A DNA stretch of 55,012 nt, taken from Pyrinomonadaceae bacterium MAG19_C2-C3. GTDB lineage: Bacteria; Acidobacteriota; Blastocatellia; Pyrinomonadales; Pyrinomonadaceae. The position numbers and the translations under genes are program-made. The stretch spans positions 1 to 55,012 of the forward strand of contig JANDLT010000034.1 in the NCBI GenBank assembly GCA_024330265.1. Direction: 5' to 3'. The notes beneath the pieces are model-generated. The model did not search any database, was not told where the DNA came from, and saw nothing but the letters and a program-made list of their open reading frames with translations. Positions within the stretch are counted from its first letter, which is position 1. Each line of letters begins with the position of its first letter. Shown here piece after piece: positions 32,901-40,957 of this stretch.

Positions 32901-33698
32901 ATGGATGAGCCTTTGATTCAGGTTACGCACAAGCGTTGCATCACGACGATTACCATTAACCGTCCCGCCAAGCGCAACGCGCTCGGATACAACATGCGCC
33001 GCGATTTAGCCGAAGCGATGGAGCAGGCAGGGCGCGATGAGCGCGTGCGCGTTGTGGTGTTGCGTGGGGCGGGGACGGCGTTTTGCGCGGGCGGCGATAT
33101 GAGTCGCGTGCGCGAAATGATGGACGAGCGTTTGGGTGCGGACGAATTTACGCGCACACTCGGCGCGGCGCGGCGCGTGGTGTTGGCGATGCGTTCGATG
33201 CCGAAGCCTGTGCTGGCTTCCATCAGTGGCATCGCCGCTGGTTCGGGATTCAATCTCGCTCTCGCGTGCGATATGCGAGTCGCGGCGGAGTCGGCGCAGT
33301 TCACACAATCTTTCGTGCGCTACGGGCTTCATCCCGAATGGGGCGGGACGTTCTTCCTTCCGCGCATCGTGCCGCCCAACATCGCGTGCGAACTGTTTTT
33401 CTTGGGCGACACGTTCGACGCGAAAGAGGCTTATCGTCTCGGCATCATCAACCGCGTGTTTCCCGATGAGATGCTGGAAGAAGAAACGTACAAACTCGCC
33501 GAACGCTTGCGCGACGCCGCACCCGTAGCCGTCGCCGCCGTCAAGCAAGCCGTGTATCACAGCACAAACGGGGCGAACTTGGAAGACATGCTTCAATATG
33601 AAACCGATGCCCAACGTCGTTGCTTCGGGACGCAAGACGCGCGCGAAGGCGTGCGGGCTTACGCCGAAAAACGCCTGCCGCGCTTTAGTGGGAAATAA
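32901..33698 (+). CDS. Enoyl-CoA hydratase/isomerase family protein
   Basis: 265 residues from ATG 32901; the open frame continues upstream to 32775 but that part is not conserved. Crotonase fold: TTITINRPAKRNALGYNMRRDL, the oxyanion-hole segments GTAFCAGGDMSRV and ISGIAAGSGFNLALACDMRVAA, and YGLHPEWGGTFFLPRIVP. In classic hydratases the second catalytic Glu lies in the last segment; here the position reads HPEWGG, so a Glu is available. The C-terminal trimerisation helices follow. Fatty-acid or aromatic degradation are possible roles; the substrate cannot be told. A free-standing gene after tRNA-Sec. Confidence 0.9.
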   Translation: MDEPLIQVTHKRCITTITINRPAKRNALGYNMRRDLAEAMEQAGRDERVRVVVLRGAGTAFCAGGDMSRVREMMDERLGADEFTRTLGAARRVVLAMRSMPKPVLASISGIAAGSGFNLALACDMRVAAESAQFTQSFVRYGLHPEWGGTFFLPRIVPPNIACELFFLGDTFDAKEAYRLGIINRVFPDEMLEEETYKLAERLRDAAPVAVAAVKQAVYHSTNGANLEDMLQYETDAQRRCFGTQDAREGVRAYAEKRLPRFSGK

Positions 33699-33846
33699 GG
33701 GTGGGAGATAAGCTTTAACGGAAGATGAATTATGAGCATCCAATTCATCTGACGATTCAACTAAAACTTACGCGCCATGCAAAATTGTACTTCGCGTACT
33801 TTTGCATTCATGCTACTTACCGCGATATTGAATTTCGACACTTGAT

Positions 33847-35211
33847 ATGAACATGAATATAAAACTCACCACCTTCTTCGCGCTCTTGTTACTTCTCATC
33901 GTGCTTCCGCTTCCGTCTGTGCGCGCCCAAAACCTCGACGTTAAAACGCACACGCTCAAAAACGGGATGAAGATTCTCGTCCATGAAGACCGCTCGATTC
34001 CAAACGTCGCGCTCTATATTTTCTATCGCATAGGAGCGCGCAACGAACGACCCGGCACGACCGGACTTTCACACTTCTTCGAGCATATGATGTTCAACGG
34101 CGCGAAGAAATATGGGGCGGGCGAACTCGACCGCGTGATGGAAGCCAACGGCGCATCGAACAATGCTTATACCTCCGATAACGTCACGGTCTATACGGAT
34201 TTCCTGCCGCGCACCGCGCTCGAACTCGTGTTCGACATCGAAGCCGACCGCATTCAGAATTTGAATCTCGACCCGAAGATTATCGAATCCGAACGCGGCG
34301 TCGTCGCCAGTGAAAGACGCACGGGCGTTGACGCGAACAACACGGGCATTCTCGATGAGCAACTGCGCGCCGCCGCCTTCACCGCGCATCCTTATCAATT
34401 TCCGGTCATCGGCTGGATGGTGGATATTGATAATTGGACGATGGAAGATTTGAAGCGTCACTACGCGATGGGTTACTCGCCGTCAAACGCGACGATGGTC
34501 GTCGCCGGTGCAGTGACGGCGGATGAAGTCATCAAACTCGCGGAGAAGTACATCGAACCGATTCCGGCACGCGAAGCACCGCCGAAGGTTACGACCAAAG
34601 AACCCGAACAACTCGGCGAACGTCGCGTCACGGTCAAGAAGTTCGCGCAACTGCCGCAGGTGATGATCGGCTATCACGTTCCCGAAACCGCGCACGCCGA
34701 TTACTACGCTTTGCGCGTTTTAGAGACGATTCTCTTTGAAGGGCAAAGCTCGCGCATGTATCAACGTCTTGTGGACAAAGACCAGCTCGCGCTCTCCGTT
34801 GACGCCGACATGAGTTTCGCGTTCGACCCGACGCTTTTCATCTTGCTCGCGCAACCGAAAGCCGGAGTCGCAACGGAAAAAGTCGAAGCCACAATCTACG
34901 ACGAAATCTCCCGTGTTCAAAAAGAGAACGTGACCGACACGGAAATCGAAAAAGCGAAAAATATCTTGCTCGCGGATTTCTATCGCGGACTCAAAACCAT
35001 CAACGGCAAAGCAAACACGCTCGGCTCGTATGAACTTTTCTTCGGCGACTATCGTAAGTTGGCAACCGCCGCACAGGATTTTCAAAAGGTCACGAAGGCG
35101 GACGTGCAACGTGTCGCCGCCAAATACTTCACCGACCGCAACCGCACCGTCGCCACGCTCATCCCCGATGCGACGGCGAAGGAAGATGCGGATGCGACGG
35201 CAAACAAGTAG
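33847..35211 (+). CDS. M16 family zinc metallopeptidase, catalytic subunit type
   Basis: 454 residues with signal peptide 1-27 (FFALLLLLIVLPLPSVRAQ). The inverted zinc motif HxxEH is intact: GLSHFFEHMMFNG (about 74-86), with the downstream ligand region IIESERGVVASERR. The second M16 half-domain has the usual HYAMGYSPSNATMVVAGAV and SRMYQRLVDKDQLAL segments. Probably a periplasmic oligopeptide-degrading peptidase that pairs with the non-catalytic homologue at 35886. A toxin-antitoxin pair is inserted between the two partner genes. Confidence 0.94.
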   Translation: MNMNIKLTTFFALLLLLIVLPLPSVRAQNLDVKTHTLKNGMKILVHEDRSIPNVALYIFYRIGARNERPGTTGLSHFFEHMMFNGAKKYGAGELDRVMEANGASNNAYTSDNVTVYTDFLPRTALELVFDIEADRIQNLNLDPKIIESERGVVASERRTGVDANNTGILDEQLRAAAFTAHPYQFPVIGWMVDIDNWTMEDLKRHYAMGYSPSNATMVVAGAVTADEVIKLAEKYIEPIPAREAPPKVTTKEPEQLGERRVTVKKFAQLPQVMIGYHVPETAHADYYALRVLETILFEGQSSRMYQRLVDKDQLALSVDADMSFAFDPTLFILLAQPKAGVATEKVEATIYDEISRVQKENVTDTEIEKAKNILLADFYRGLKTINGKANTLGSYELFFGDYRKLATAAQDFQKVTKADVQRVAAKYFTDRNRTVATLIPDATAKEDADATANK

Positions 35212-35238
35212 GATTCAAAACCATAAGGAGTAAATGAA

Positions 35239-35478
35239 ATGTTAGAAAATCAAATCATTACCGTTGAAGATTCCGGTTCGATTTTTCTGTCACCGGAAAC
35301 CTTGAATCTCATCGGTATCAAGGCGGGCGATAAAATCGAAATCTCGATTGCCGACCGTTCGCTCGTCGTGCGTTCACTTGATGAAGCGGAGCGTGAACGC
35401 GAAATCAGAGCATCGGCGAAAAAAATCTTTGCGCGTCATCATTCGGCGTTCGAGCGGCTGGCGGAAGGCGCGCGCTGA
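35239..35478 (+). CDS. AbrB/MazE-type antitoxin
   Basis: 79 residues, ATG 35239 with AAGGAG upstream. The N-terminal half is a SpoVT-AbrB swapped-hairpin DNA-binding domain (VEDSGSIFLSPETLNLIGIKAGDKIEISIADRSLVVRSL). The C-terminal tail (EREREIRASAKKIFARHHSAFERLAEGAR) is helical and would wrap the toxin. It overlaps the Doc-type toxin by one base, typical of type II modules, and likely autorepresses the operon. The antitoxin of Doc is usually Phd, so the AbrB-type partner is a hybrid pairing. Confidence 0.88.
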   Translation: MLENQIITVEDSGSIFLSPETLNLIGIKAGDKIEISIADRSLVVRSLDEAEREREIRASAKKIFARHHSAFERLAEGAR

Positions 35479-35873
35479 TGAAAGAACCCAAGTTCCTTCA
35501 AGTAAGCGACGTTATGATTTTGCACGCTGAATCCATCGCGGAGTTCGGCGGAAGTTACGGTTTGCGCGATGAAGGTGCGTTACAATCCGCCGTACTCGCC
35601 GCCGAGACTCGTCATCACTATGAGGATGCCGACCTTGCAACGTGCGCGGCGACTTATGCCTATCACATCTCGCAAGCGCACGCCTTTGTTGACGGCAATA
35701 AGCGCGCGGCTGCTGCTGCCGCGACCGTTTTTCTTGACACCAATGGCGCGCGTATTAACGCCGATGATGATGAAATTTATCAAATGTTTTTACACATCGC
35801 GGCGGGCGAGATGACGCGCGACGAAGTGGAAGCGAAGTTCGCGGAATGGTTTGTGGAAGACACAAAAAATTAA
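35478..35873 (+). CDS. Doc-type (Fic fold) death-on-curing toxin
   Basis: 131 residues starting in the stop of the antitoxin (TGATG). The Fic/Doc active motif is clear: HAFVDGNKRAAAAAATVFL (H-x-F-x-D-x-N-K-R), about residues 71-90. The N-terminal EGALQSAV and AATYAYHISQ helices also match Doc. Doc enzymes phosphorylate EF-Tu and stop translation. The module is complete and likely active. It sits between two M16 peptidase genes on the same strand, 13 bases before the second, suggesting insertion into an existing operon. Confidence 0.93.
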   Translation: MKEPKFLQVSDVMILHAESIAEFGGSYGLRDEGALQSAVLAAETRHHYEDADLATCAATYAYHISQAHAFVDGNKRAAAAAATVFLDTNGARINADDDEIYQMFLHIAAGEMTRDEVEAKFAEWFVEDTKN

Positions 35874-35885
35874 AGGTGGAAATAG

Positions 35886-37289
35886 ATGAAGCGTTTGATT
35901 AGTTTATTAAGTTTGTTGGTTGCATTGATGTTGTGTATCGGCGTCGCTTCGGTTGACGCGCAAGAGACGGCGTTTCGTTTGCCGCCCGTTAAGAAAATAA
36001 AACTTCAGAACGGTATGACCGTGCTTCTGATGGAACAGCGCGAAGTCCCGATTATCAGTTTCAACTTTCGTGTGCGCGCCGGTTCAATCGCCGACGCGCC
36101 GGGCAAAGAAGGCACGGCGAGTTTGACGGCGGGGCTTTTGCGAAAAGGCACGCGGACGCGCACCGCCGACCAACTCTCATCCGAACTTGATTTTATCGGC
36201 GGTGATTTGAGCGCGACCGCGACCCCTGACGGCATGGTGGGTGCAGCGGAGTTCCTCAAGAAAGACATCGCCAAAGGAATTGAATTGTTGAGCGATGTGT
36301 TGACCGCTCCCGTATTCCCCCAAGCGGAAGTGGCGAAGCTTCGCGCCCAACGCATAGACGCCGTGCGCGCCGCGAAAGACGAAGCACAGAGCGTTATCGG
36401 TAACTACTTCAACGCTTATCTTTACGGCAAACATCCTTACGCCCGCGCCACAGGCGGCGACGAACGCACGCTTGCCCTCATCACGCGCGACGACATCGTA
36501 AAGTTTTACGACGCTTATTACGCGCCGTCGAATATGATTCTCGCGGTCGTCGGTGACTTCAACTCAAACGAGATGGAAGCGATGATCACACAGGCTTTCG
36601 GCAAGTGGAACAAGCAGGCAAAAGCGGCGACACCGTTGACCGCATTCGCTCCCGTGACGGGCAAGCGTTTGTTGCTTGTTGATAAGCCGGATTCGACGCA
36701 AACATTTTTCTACATCGGCAACGTCGGCGTCGCGCGCACGAACAAAGACCGCGTTGGCATTGACCTTGTGAACACCTTGTTCGGCGGACGCTTCACGTCG
36801 CGGCTCAACACGGAACTTCGCATCAAAAGCGGTTTGACTTACGGGGCGCGTTCAAACTTCGACCAGCGACTTGTACCCGGAGCGTTTGCGATTACGACCT
36901 ACACGCGCAATGAAACGACGCAGAAGGCGATTGACATGGCTCTCGACATTCTCAAACGTCTTCACGCCGAAGGCATCACGGCGGACGAACTCGCCAGCGC
37001 GAAACGATACGTCAAAGGTCAATTCCCGACGCGCGTTGAAAGCAGCGACCAACTCGCCGCGAAGCTTACCGAACTCGAATTTTTCAACCTCGACGCGACC
37101 GAGATTGACGACCTATACAAGCGCGTTGACGCCCTGACGCTGACGGACGCAAACCGCATCATCAAGGAATACTTCCCCGTTGACGACTACGTTTTAGTCC
37201 TCGTCGGCAAGCGCACCGACATCGAAAAAGTCGCCCGCAAATACGCCGCCACCGTAGATATAAAATCCATCAACGACGCAGGATTTTAG
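35886..37289 (+). CDS. M16 family peptidase-like protein, non-catalytic partner
   Basis: 467 residues, signal peptide 1-25 (LLSLLVALMLCIGVASVDAQ). The M16 fold is evident (LQNGMTVLLMEQREVPIISFNFRVRAGS; RFTSRLNTELRIKSGLTYGARSNF), but the zinc motif is replaced by KEGTASLTAGLL, lacking HxxEH. It keeps the R/Y pair motif (RxxGLxYGxxS) of the B subunit, so it probably completes the active site of the catalytic partner at 33847 in a heterodimer. Downstream is a 7-mer hairpin repeat. Confidence 0.93.
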   Translation: MKRLISLLSLLVALMLCIGVASVDAQETAFRLPPVKKIKLQNGMTVLLMEQREVPIISFNFRVRAGSIADAPGKEGTASLTAGLLRKGTRTRTADQLSSELDFIGGDLSATATPDGMVGAAEFLKKDIAKGIELLSDVLTAPVFPQAEVAKLRAQRIDAVRAAKDEAQSVIGNYFNAYLYGKHPYARATGGDERTLALITRDDIVKFYDAYYAPSNMILAVVGDFNSNEMEAMITQAFGKWNKQAKAATPLTAFAPVTGKRLLLVDKPDSTQTFFYIGNVGVARTNKDRVGIDLVNTLFGGRFTSRLNTELRIKSGLTYGARSNFDQRLVPGAFAITTYTRNETTQKAIDMALDILKRLHAEGITADELASAKRYVKGQFPTRVESSDQLAAKLTELEFFNLDATEIDDLYKRVDALTLTDANRIIKEYFPVDDYVLVLVGKRTDIEKVARKYAATVDIKSINDAGF

Positions 37290-37410
37290 CTAAAGGAGAA
37301 AGTAGAAATGAGAAAGGAGAAAAAGAAAACAAATGAGAAAGGAGAAAACATAAGCGTCGTATACCAGAGTCTTCGCTTTTACTTTCTCCTTTCTCCTTTC
37401 TACTTTAGCT
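37288..37410. repeat. 7-mer tandem-repeat hairpin (GAGAAAG type)
   Basis: The left arm (37288-37355) is a run of GGAGAAA/GAGAAAG words. The right arm (about 37378-37409) is the complementary CTTTCTC run. It spans the whole gap between the M16 partner gene and the NYN gene and touches the latter's GTG start. Confidence 0.9.
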
Positions 37411-37411
37411 T

Positions 37412-37891
37412 GTGTCTTACCTGATTGACGGAAATAATTTGATGTACTTCTTGAGCGCGGAATGGCAGCGTGATTTGACGTTGGCGCGGCGTGAGGTGTT
37501 GGATGATTTGGCGGAGTTTAAGCGGCGGGCGCGGGTGACGATTGACGTAGTGTTTGACGGCAGGGCGGATTCGTTTTTCCCTGATGGTGCGACGTATCGC
37601 GGCGTGCGCGTGTTCTATGCACGCGCGGGTTCGGATGCCGATTCGCGTATCAAAGAGATAGTGGACACGGCGCGCGAGCGGCGGACGATGTATGTCATCA
37701 CGTCCGACCGCGCGCTTGGTGATTATGTGCGAAGGTCAGGCGTGAGAGTCGTGCGGTGCAATGATTTCCGGCGACGCATTGATGAAGTGGGGATGAACAA
37801 GCGTGCCGATGAGCGCGATGTGAAACGGGAAGAAAAGGTTGAGGGAACTGATGAGTGGCTGCGTTACTTCGGCGTTGAACCGCATGAGTAA
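37412..37891 (+). CDS. YacP-like NYN domain RNase
   Basis: 159 residues from GTG 37412. NYN/PIN-like fold: MSYLIDGNNLMYFL at the start, VVFDGRAD (about 49-56), an acidic ADSRIKEIVDTARERRTMYVITSDRALGDYVRRSGVRVV core. Asp residues at positions 6, about 52, about 75 and about 96 form the expected metal site. YacP (Rae1) is an endoribonuclease linked to translation in Bacillus. The basic C-terminal tail (NKRADERDVKREEK) may bind RNA. The start codon abuts the 7-mer hairpin with no Shine-Dalgarno site. It is convergent with the FKBP gene. Confidence 0.85.
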   Translation: MSYLIDGNNLMYFLSAEWQRDLTLARREVLDDLAEFKRRARVTIDVVFDGRADSFFPDGATYRGVRVFYARAGSDADSRIKEIVDTARERRTMYVITSDRALGDYVRRSGVRVVRCNDFRRRIDEVGMNKRADERDVKREEKVEGTDEWLRYFGVEPHE

Positions 37892-37941
37892 TGATGCCGG
37901 ATGCGACGCCGATTGCGACTCGGTTAATATCTTTGAAGCAG

Positions 37942-38373
37942 TTAATCGATATTGACCAGACGCAAATCGAAAATCAATTTTTCTCCGGCGAGTGGATGGT
38001 TGGCATCAAGCGTTACGGTGTCGTCGGAAACTTCGGTGACGGTTATCGGCAAACTGTTTCCATCGGCAAGTTGAAGTTCAAAGTTCATGCCGACGAACGG
38101 TTCGGCGTCAAGGCGTATGCCTTCGCGCGGCACACTTCTGACGAGTGCTTCGATGCGTTCGCCGTAAGCCTGTTCGGGTTCGATTTCGATGGTGCGACTC
38201 TCGCCCGCGCTCATGCCGCGCACGCCTTCATCGAAGCCCGCGATGACCGCCCCCGAACCGATTTGAAATTCGAGCGGTTCGCCGTCTTCGCTTGAATCGA
38301 AAACCTCGCCGCCCGCGAGTCTTCCGGTGTAATGTATATGCACGTTGTCGCCTTCTGCGGCTACCTTTGACAT
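37942..38373 (-). CDS. FKBP-type peptidyl-prolyl isomerase, SlyD-like
   Basis: 143 residues, ATG 38373 with AGAGGTAA upstream. FKBP core with an insert-in-flap domain: NVHIHYTGRLAGGEVFDSSEDGEPLEFQIGSGAVIAGFDEGVRGMSAGESRTIEI, then the IF domain (AYGERIEALVRSVPREG...), and VTLDANHPLAGEKLIFDLRLVNI. This matches SlyD-type enzymes, which combine isomerase and chaperone activity in the cytosol. It lacks the His-rich metal tail of E. coli SlyD. It is single, convergent with the YacP-like gene. Confidence 0.95.
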   Translation of the reverse strand: MSKVAAEGDNVHIHYTGRLAGGEVFDSSEDGEPLEFQIGSGAVIAGFDEGVRGMSAGESRTIEIEPEQAYGERIEALVRSVPREGIRLDAEPFVGMNFELQLADGNSLPITVTEVSDDTVTLDANHPLAGEKLIFDLRLVNID

Positions 38374-38569
38374 TGTTAGTTACCTCTTGATTTCGGTTTG
38401 TCTTGAAGGGCGAAAGCATTACATACTCGCTTGAGAAAAATCCAGCACCGCCGCTGCCGATGGGTCTATAATCAACCGCGTATTCGGTTAAGTTTTAACC
38501 GCGCACCGCCGACATTAAATTTCATTCCTACCAAGCACGATTCAGTACGATTCACACGGGAATTCCTCC

Positions 38570-40795
38570 ATGAACAAGAAACCTTTCACGCCCGCCCTGT
38601 CATTCATCCTGCAAACTTTGATTGTCGTATCGAGCGTCGCGCCGCTGTGCGCACAACAATCATCACCACAAACTTCACCGCCGCCGTCATCGCAAACGCA
38701 ATCCACCACCGCGCCGCCCGATGTTGATGAAGACGACGATGTGGTGCGTATCACGACGAACCTCGTACAGATTGATGCCGTCGTGACGGACAGAAGCGGT
38801 AAGTTAGTGACGGATTTGCAGGCTGAAGATTTCGAGATTTACGAAAACAACAAGCCGCAACCGATTACGAATTTTTCATATATCAACACCGTTCCCGCCG
38901 CCGTTGCCAACGCTGCACCCGTCGAAGAACGTCGTGACAAGAACGCCGTGCGTGTGCCTGTGCCGCCCGCACGCTTGCGTCCCGAACAGGTGCGGCGCAC
39001 GTTCGCCCTCGTCGTGGATGATTTGGGTTTATCCTTCGAGAGCGCGTATTTCGTGCGGCAAGGGTTGAAGAAATTTGTTGATGAACAGATGCAGCCCAAC
39101 GACCTCATTGCCATCATTCGTACACGCAGCGGCGTCGGCGCGCTTCAGCAATTCACCGCCGATAAACGCCAACTCTATGCCGCGATTGAGCGCGTCCGAT
39201 GGTTTCCTTCAGGACGCGGCGGCATCAGTGCGTTCGGAGATATTACCAACGACCCGTTAGCGCGGGCGGCAGATGAGGCGAACGGCGGCGGTAGCAGTGA
39301 TGACGCTATCGCCGCCGCCAACAGTGCGCGCGAAGACCCCGATGATTTCCGCGAAAGCATCTTCACCGTCGGCACGCTCGGAGCTTTGAATTACGTTGTG
39401 CGCGGAATGCGCGAACTGCCCGGACGCAAATCCGTCGTGTTGTTCTCCGACGGCTTTCAACTGTTCCGCGAAAATAATCGTGACGACCGCGTGTTAATCG
39501 CGTTAAGGCGTTTGACCGACCTCGCCAATCGCGCGTCGGTCGTGGTCTATACGATTGACGCGCGTGGTCTTCAAACGCTCGGCTTGACCGCCGCCGATGA
39601 CACGAGCGGTTTATCGAGTGAGCAATTGAACGCCAGACTTGAAGACCGTCGGCGCGAAAATTTCGAGACACAAGACGGTTTGAATTATCTCGCGCAACAA
39701 ACCGGCGGCTTCTTTATACGCAACACGAACGACATTGCGGGCGGCGTGCGGCGCGTGTTGCGCGACCAAGAAGGCTACTATCTTCTCGGCTATCGCCCGG
39801 ACGCGGCTACCTTCGATGCCGCGAACGCGCGACGCTTCAACCGCATTGAAGTCAAACTCAAACGTCCCGGCTTGCGCGTTCGCACACGCACCGGATTCTT
39901 AGGCGTCACGGACGAGAACGCGACGCCCGTCGCACCGCGCACACGCGAAGCTCAAATCGTCGAAGCCTTAACCTCGCCGTTCTCGAAGTCCGGCGTCGAA
40001 CTTCGTTTGACTTCGCTCTTTACCAACGACCCGAAATCGGGTTCGTACTTGCGCTCTCTGCTCTACATCGGCGGGCGCGATTTGCAGTTCACGAAAGAGG
40101 CGGACGGGTGGCACAAAACCGTGTTCGACGTGGTTGCTTTAATGTTCAATCAGGACGGCAAGGTTGTTGACCAGGTGAACCGCATGGAGACGGTTCGCGT
40201 GCGCGGCGAACAATACGACATCGCGCAACGCAGCGGCTTCACCTATACGATGAACGTGCCGCTCAAACAACCGGGCGCATATCAATTCCGCGTCGCGGTG
40301 CGCGATACGGGAACGTCGCGCACAGGTTCGGCAAGCCAGTTCATCGAAGTTCCGAACATCAAGAAAAACAACCTCGCGCTTTCCGGTCTCGTCGTCCTCG
40401 GCACGCCGCCAAGTGCCACCGCCGCCAATGCTGCCAACGCTTCAATCGTCGAAGCCGAAGCCCTGCCCGCCGTGCGTCGCTTTCGTCCGTTGATGGAAAT
40501 TGATTACGGCTATCTCGTCTATAACGCGAAACTCGATAAAGCTTCGGGTCAACCGCAAATCGAAACCCAAGCCCGACTCTACCGCGAGGGTCAACTCGTA
40601 TTTACCGGACGACAACTTCCCCTTAACACCAACGGACAACCAGACCTCAAACGCTTGCCCGTCAACGGACGGCTCAAACTCGGAACTGACCTCACACCCG
40701 GCGAATACGTCCTTCAAGTCGTCGTCACCGACTTACTCGCCAAAGGTAAGAACCGCATCCGCGCCCAAGTCACGGATTTTGAAATAGTCAAATAG
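38570..40795 (+). CDS. VWFA-related acidobacterial domain protein
   Basis: 741 residues. Signal peptide about 1-28, Pro/Ser/Gln-rich spacer, then the diagnostic TTNLVQIDAVVTDRSGKLVTDLQAEDFEIYEN block found in von Willebrand A-related acidobacterial proteins. The VWFA-like domain spans about 140-345 (FALVVDDLGLSFESAYFVRQGL, a degenerate MIDAS with VVDD, FSDGFQLF). The C-terminal half has beta-sandwich segments (RFNRIEVKLKRPGLRVRTRTGF). It is exported and of unknown function. The stop TAG lies in the AGTGGAT-type repeat that runs on to the selB start. This gene is the best taxonomic marker of the window. Confidence 0.93.
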   Translation: MNKKPFTPALSFILQTLIVVSSVAPLCAQQSSPQTSPPPSSQTQSTTAPPDVDEDDDVVRITTNLVQIDAVVTDRSGKLVTDLQAEDFEIYENNKPQPITNFSYINTVPAAVANAAPVEERRDKNAVRVPVPPARLRPEQVRRTFALVVDDLGLSFESAYFVRQGLKKFVDEQMQPNDLIAIIRTRSGVGALQQFTADKRQLYAAIERVRWFPSGRGGISAFGDITNDPLARAADEANGGGSSDDAIAAANSAREDPDDFRESIFTVGTLGALNYVVRGMRELPGRKSVVLFSDGFQLFRENNRDDRVLIALRRLTDLANRASVVVYTIDARGLQTLGLTAADDTSGLSSEQLNARLEDRRRENFETQDGLNYLAQQTGGFFIRNTNDIAGGVRRVLRDQEGYYLLGYRPDAATFDAANARRFNRIEVKLKRPGLRVRTRTGFLGVTDENATPVAPRTREAQIVEALTSPFSKSGVELRLTSLFTNDPKSGSYLRSLLYIGGRDLQFTKEADGWHKTVFDVVALMFNQDGKVVDQVNRMETVRVRGEQYDIAQRSGFTYTMNVPLKQPGAYQFRVAVRDTGTSRTGSASQFIEVPNIKKNNLALSGLVVLGTPPSATAANAANASIVEAEALPAVRRFRPLMEIDYGYLVYNAKLDKASGQPQIETQARLYREGQLVFTGRQLPLNTNGQPDLKRLPVNGRLKLGTDLTPGEYVLQVVVTDLLAKGKNRIRAQVTDFEIVK

Positions 40796-40957
40796 TGGAT
40801 AACGGATAGTGGATAGTGGATAGTGGAAAGCCGGTATCTTAAACTATCCATAATTCACATCGGGTGAAGGTGGCGATGTACATGTCGAACTCTCTTAAAC
40901 TATCAACTATCCACTATCCACTATCCACTACAAGCTATCCACTATCCACTACCAACG
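40792..40957. repeat. 7-mer repeat region (AGTGGAT type) bridging VWFA gene and selB
   Basis: The left arm 40793-40827 is tandem GTGGATA/GGATAGT words. Right runs of ACTATCC words lie at 40900-40932 and 40935-40953. The selB start lies inside, so the distal run is translated. Confidence 0.88.

Noticed and set aside
33006..33743. A 245-codon minus-strand frame opposite the enoyl-CoA hydratase
   Set aside because: Fully antisense to a conserved crotonase, with Arg/His-rich composition typical of shadow frames.
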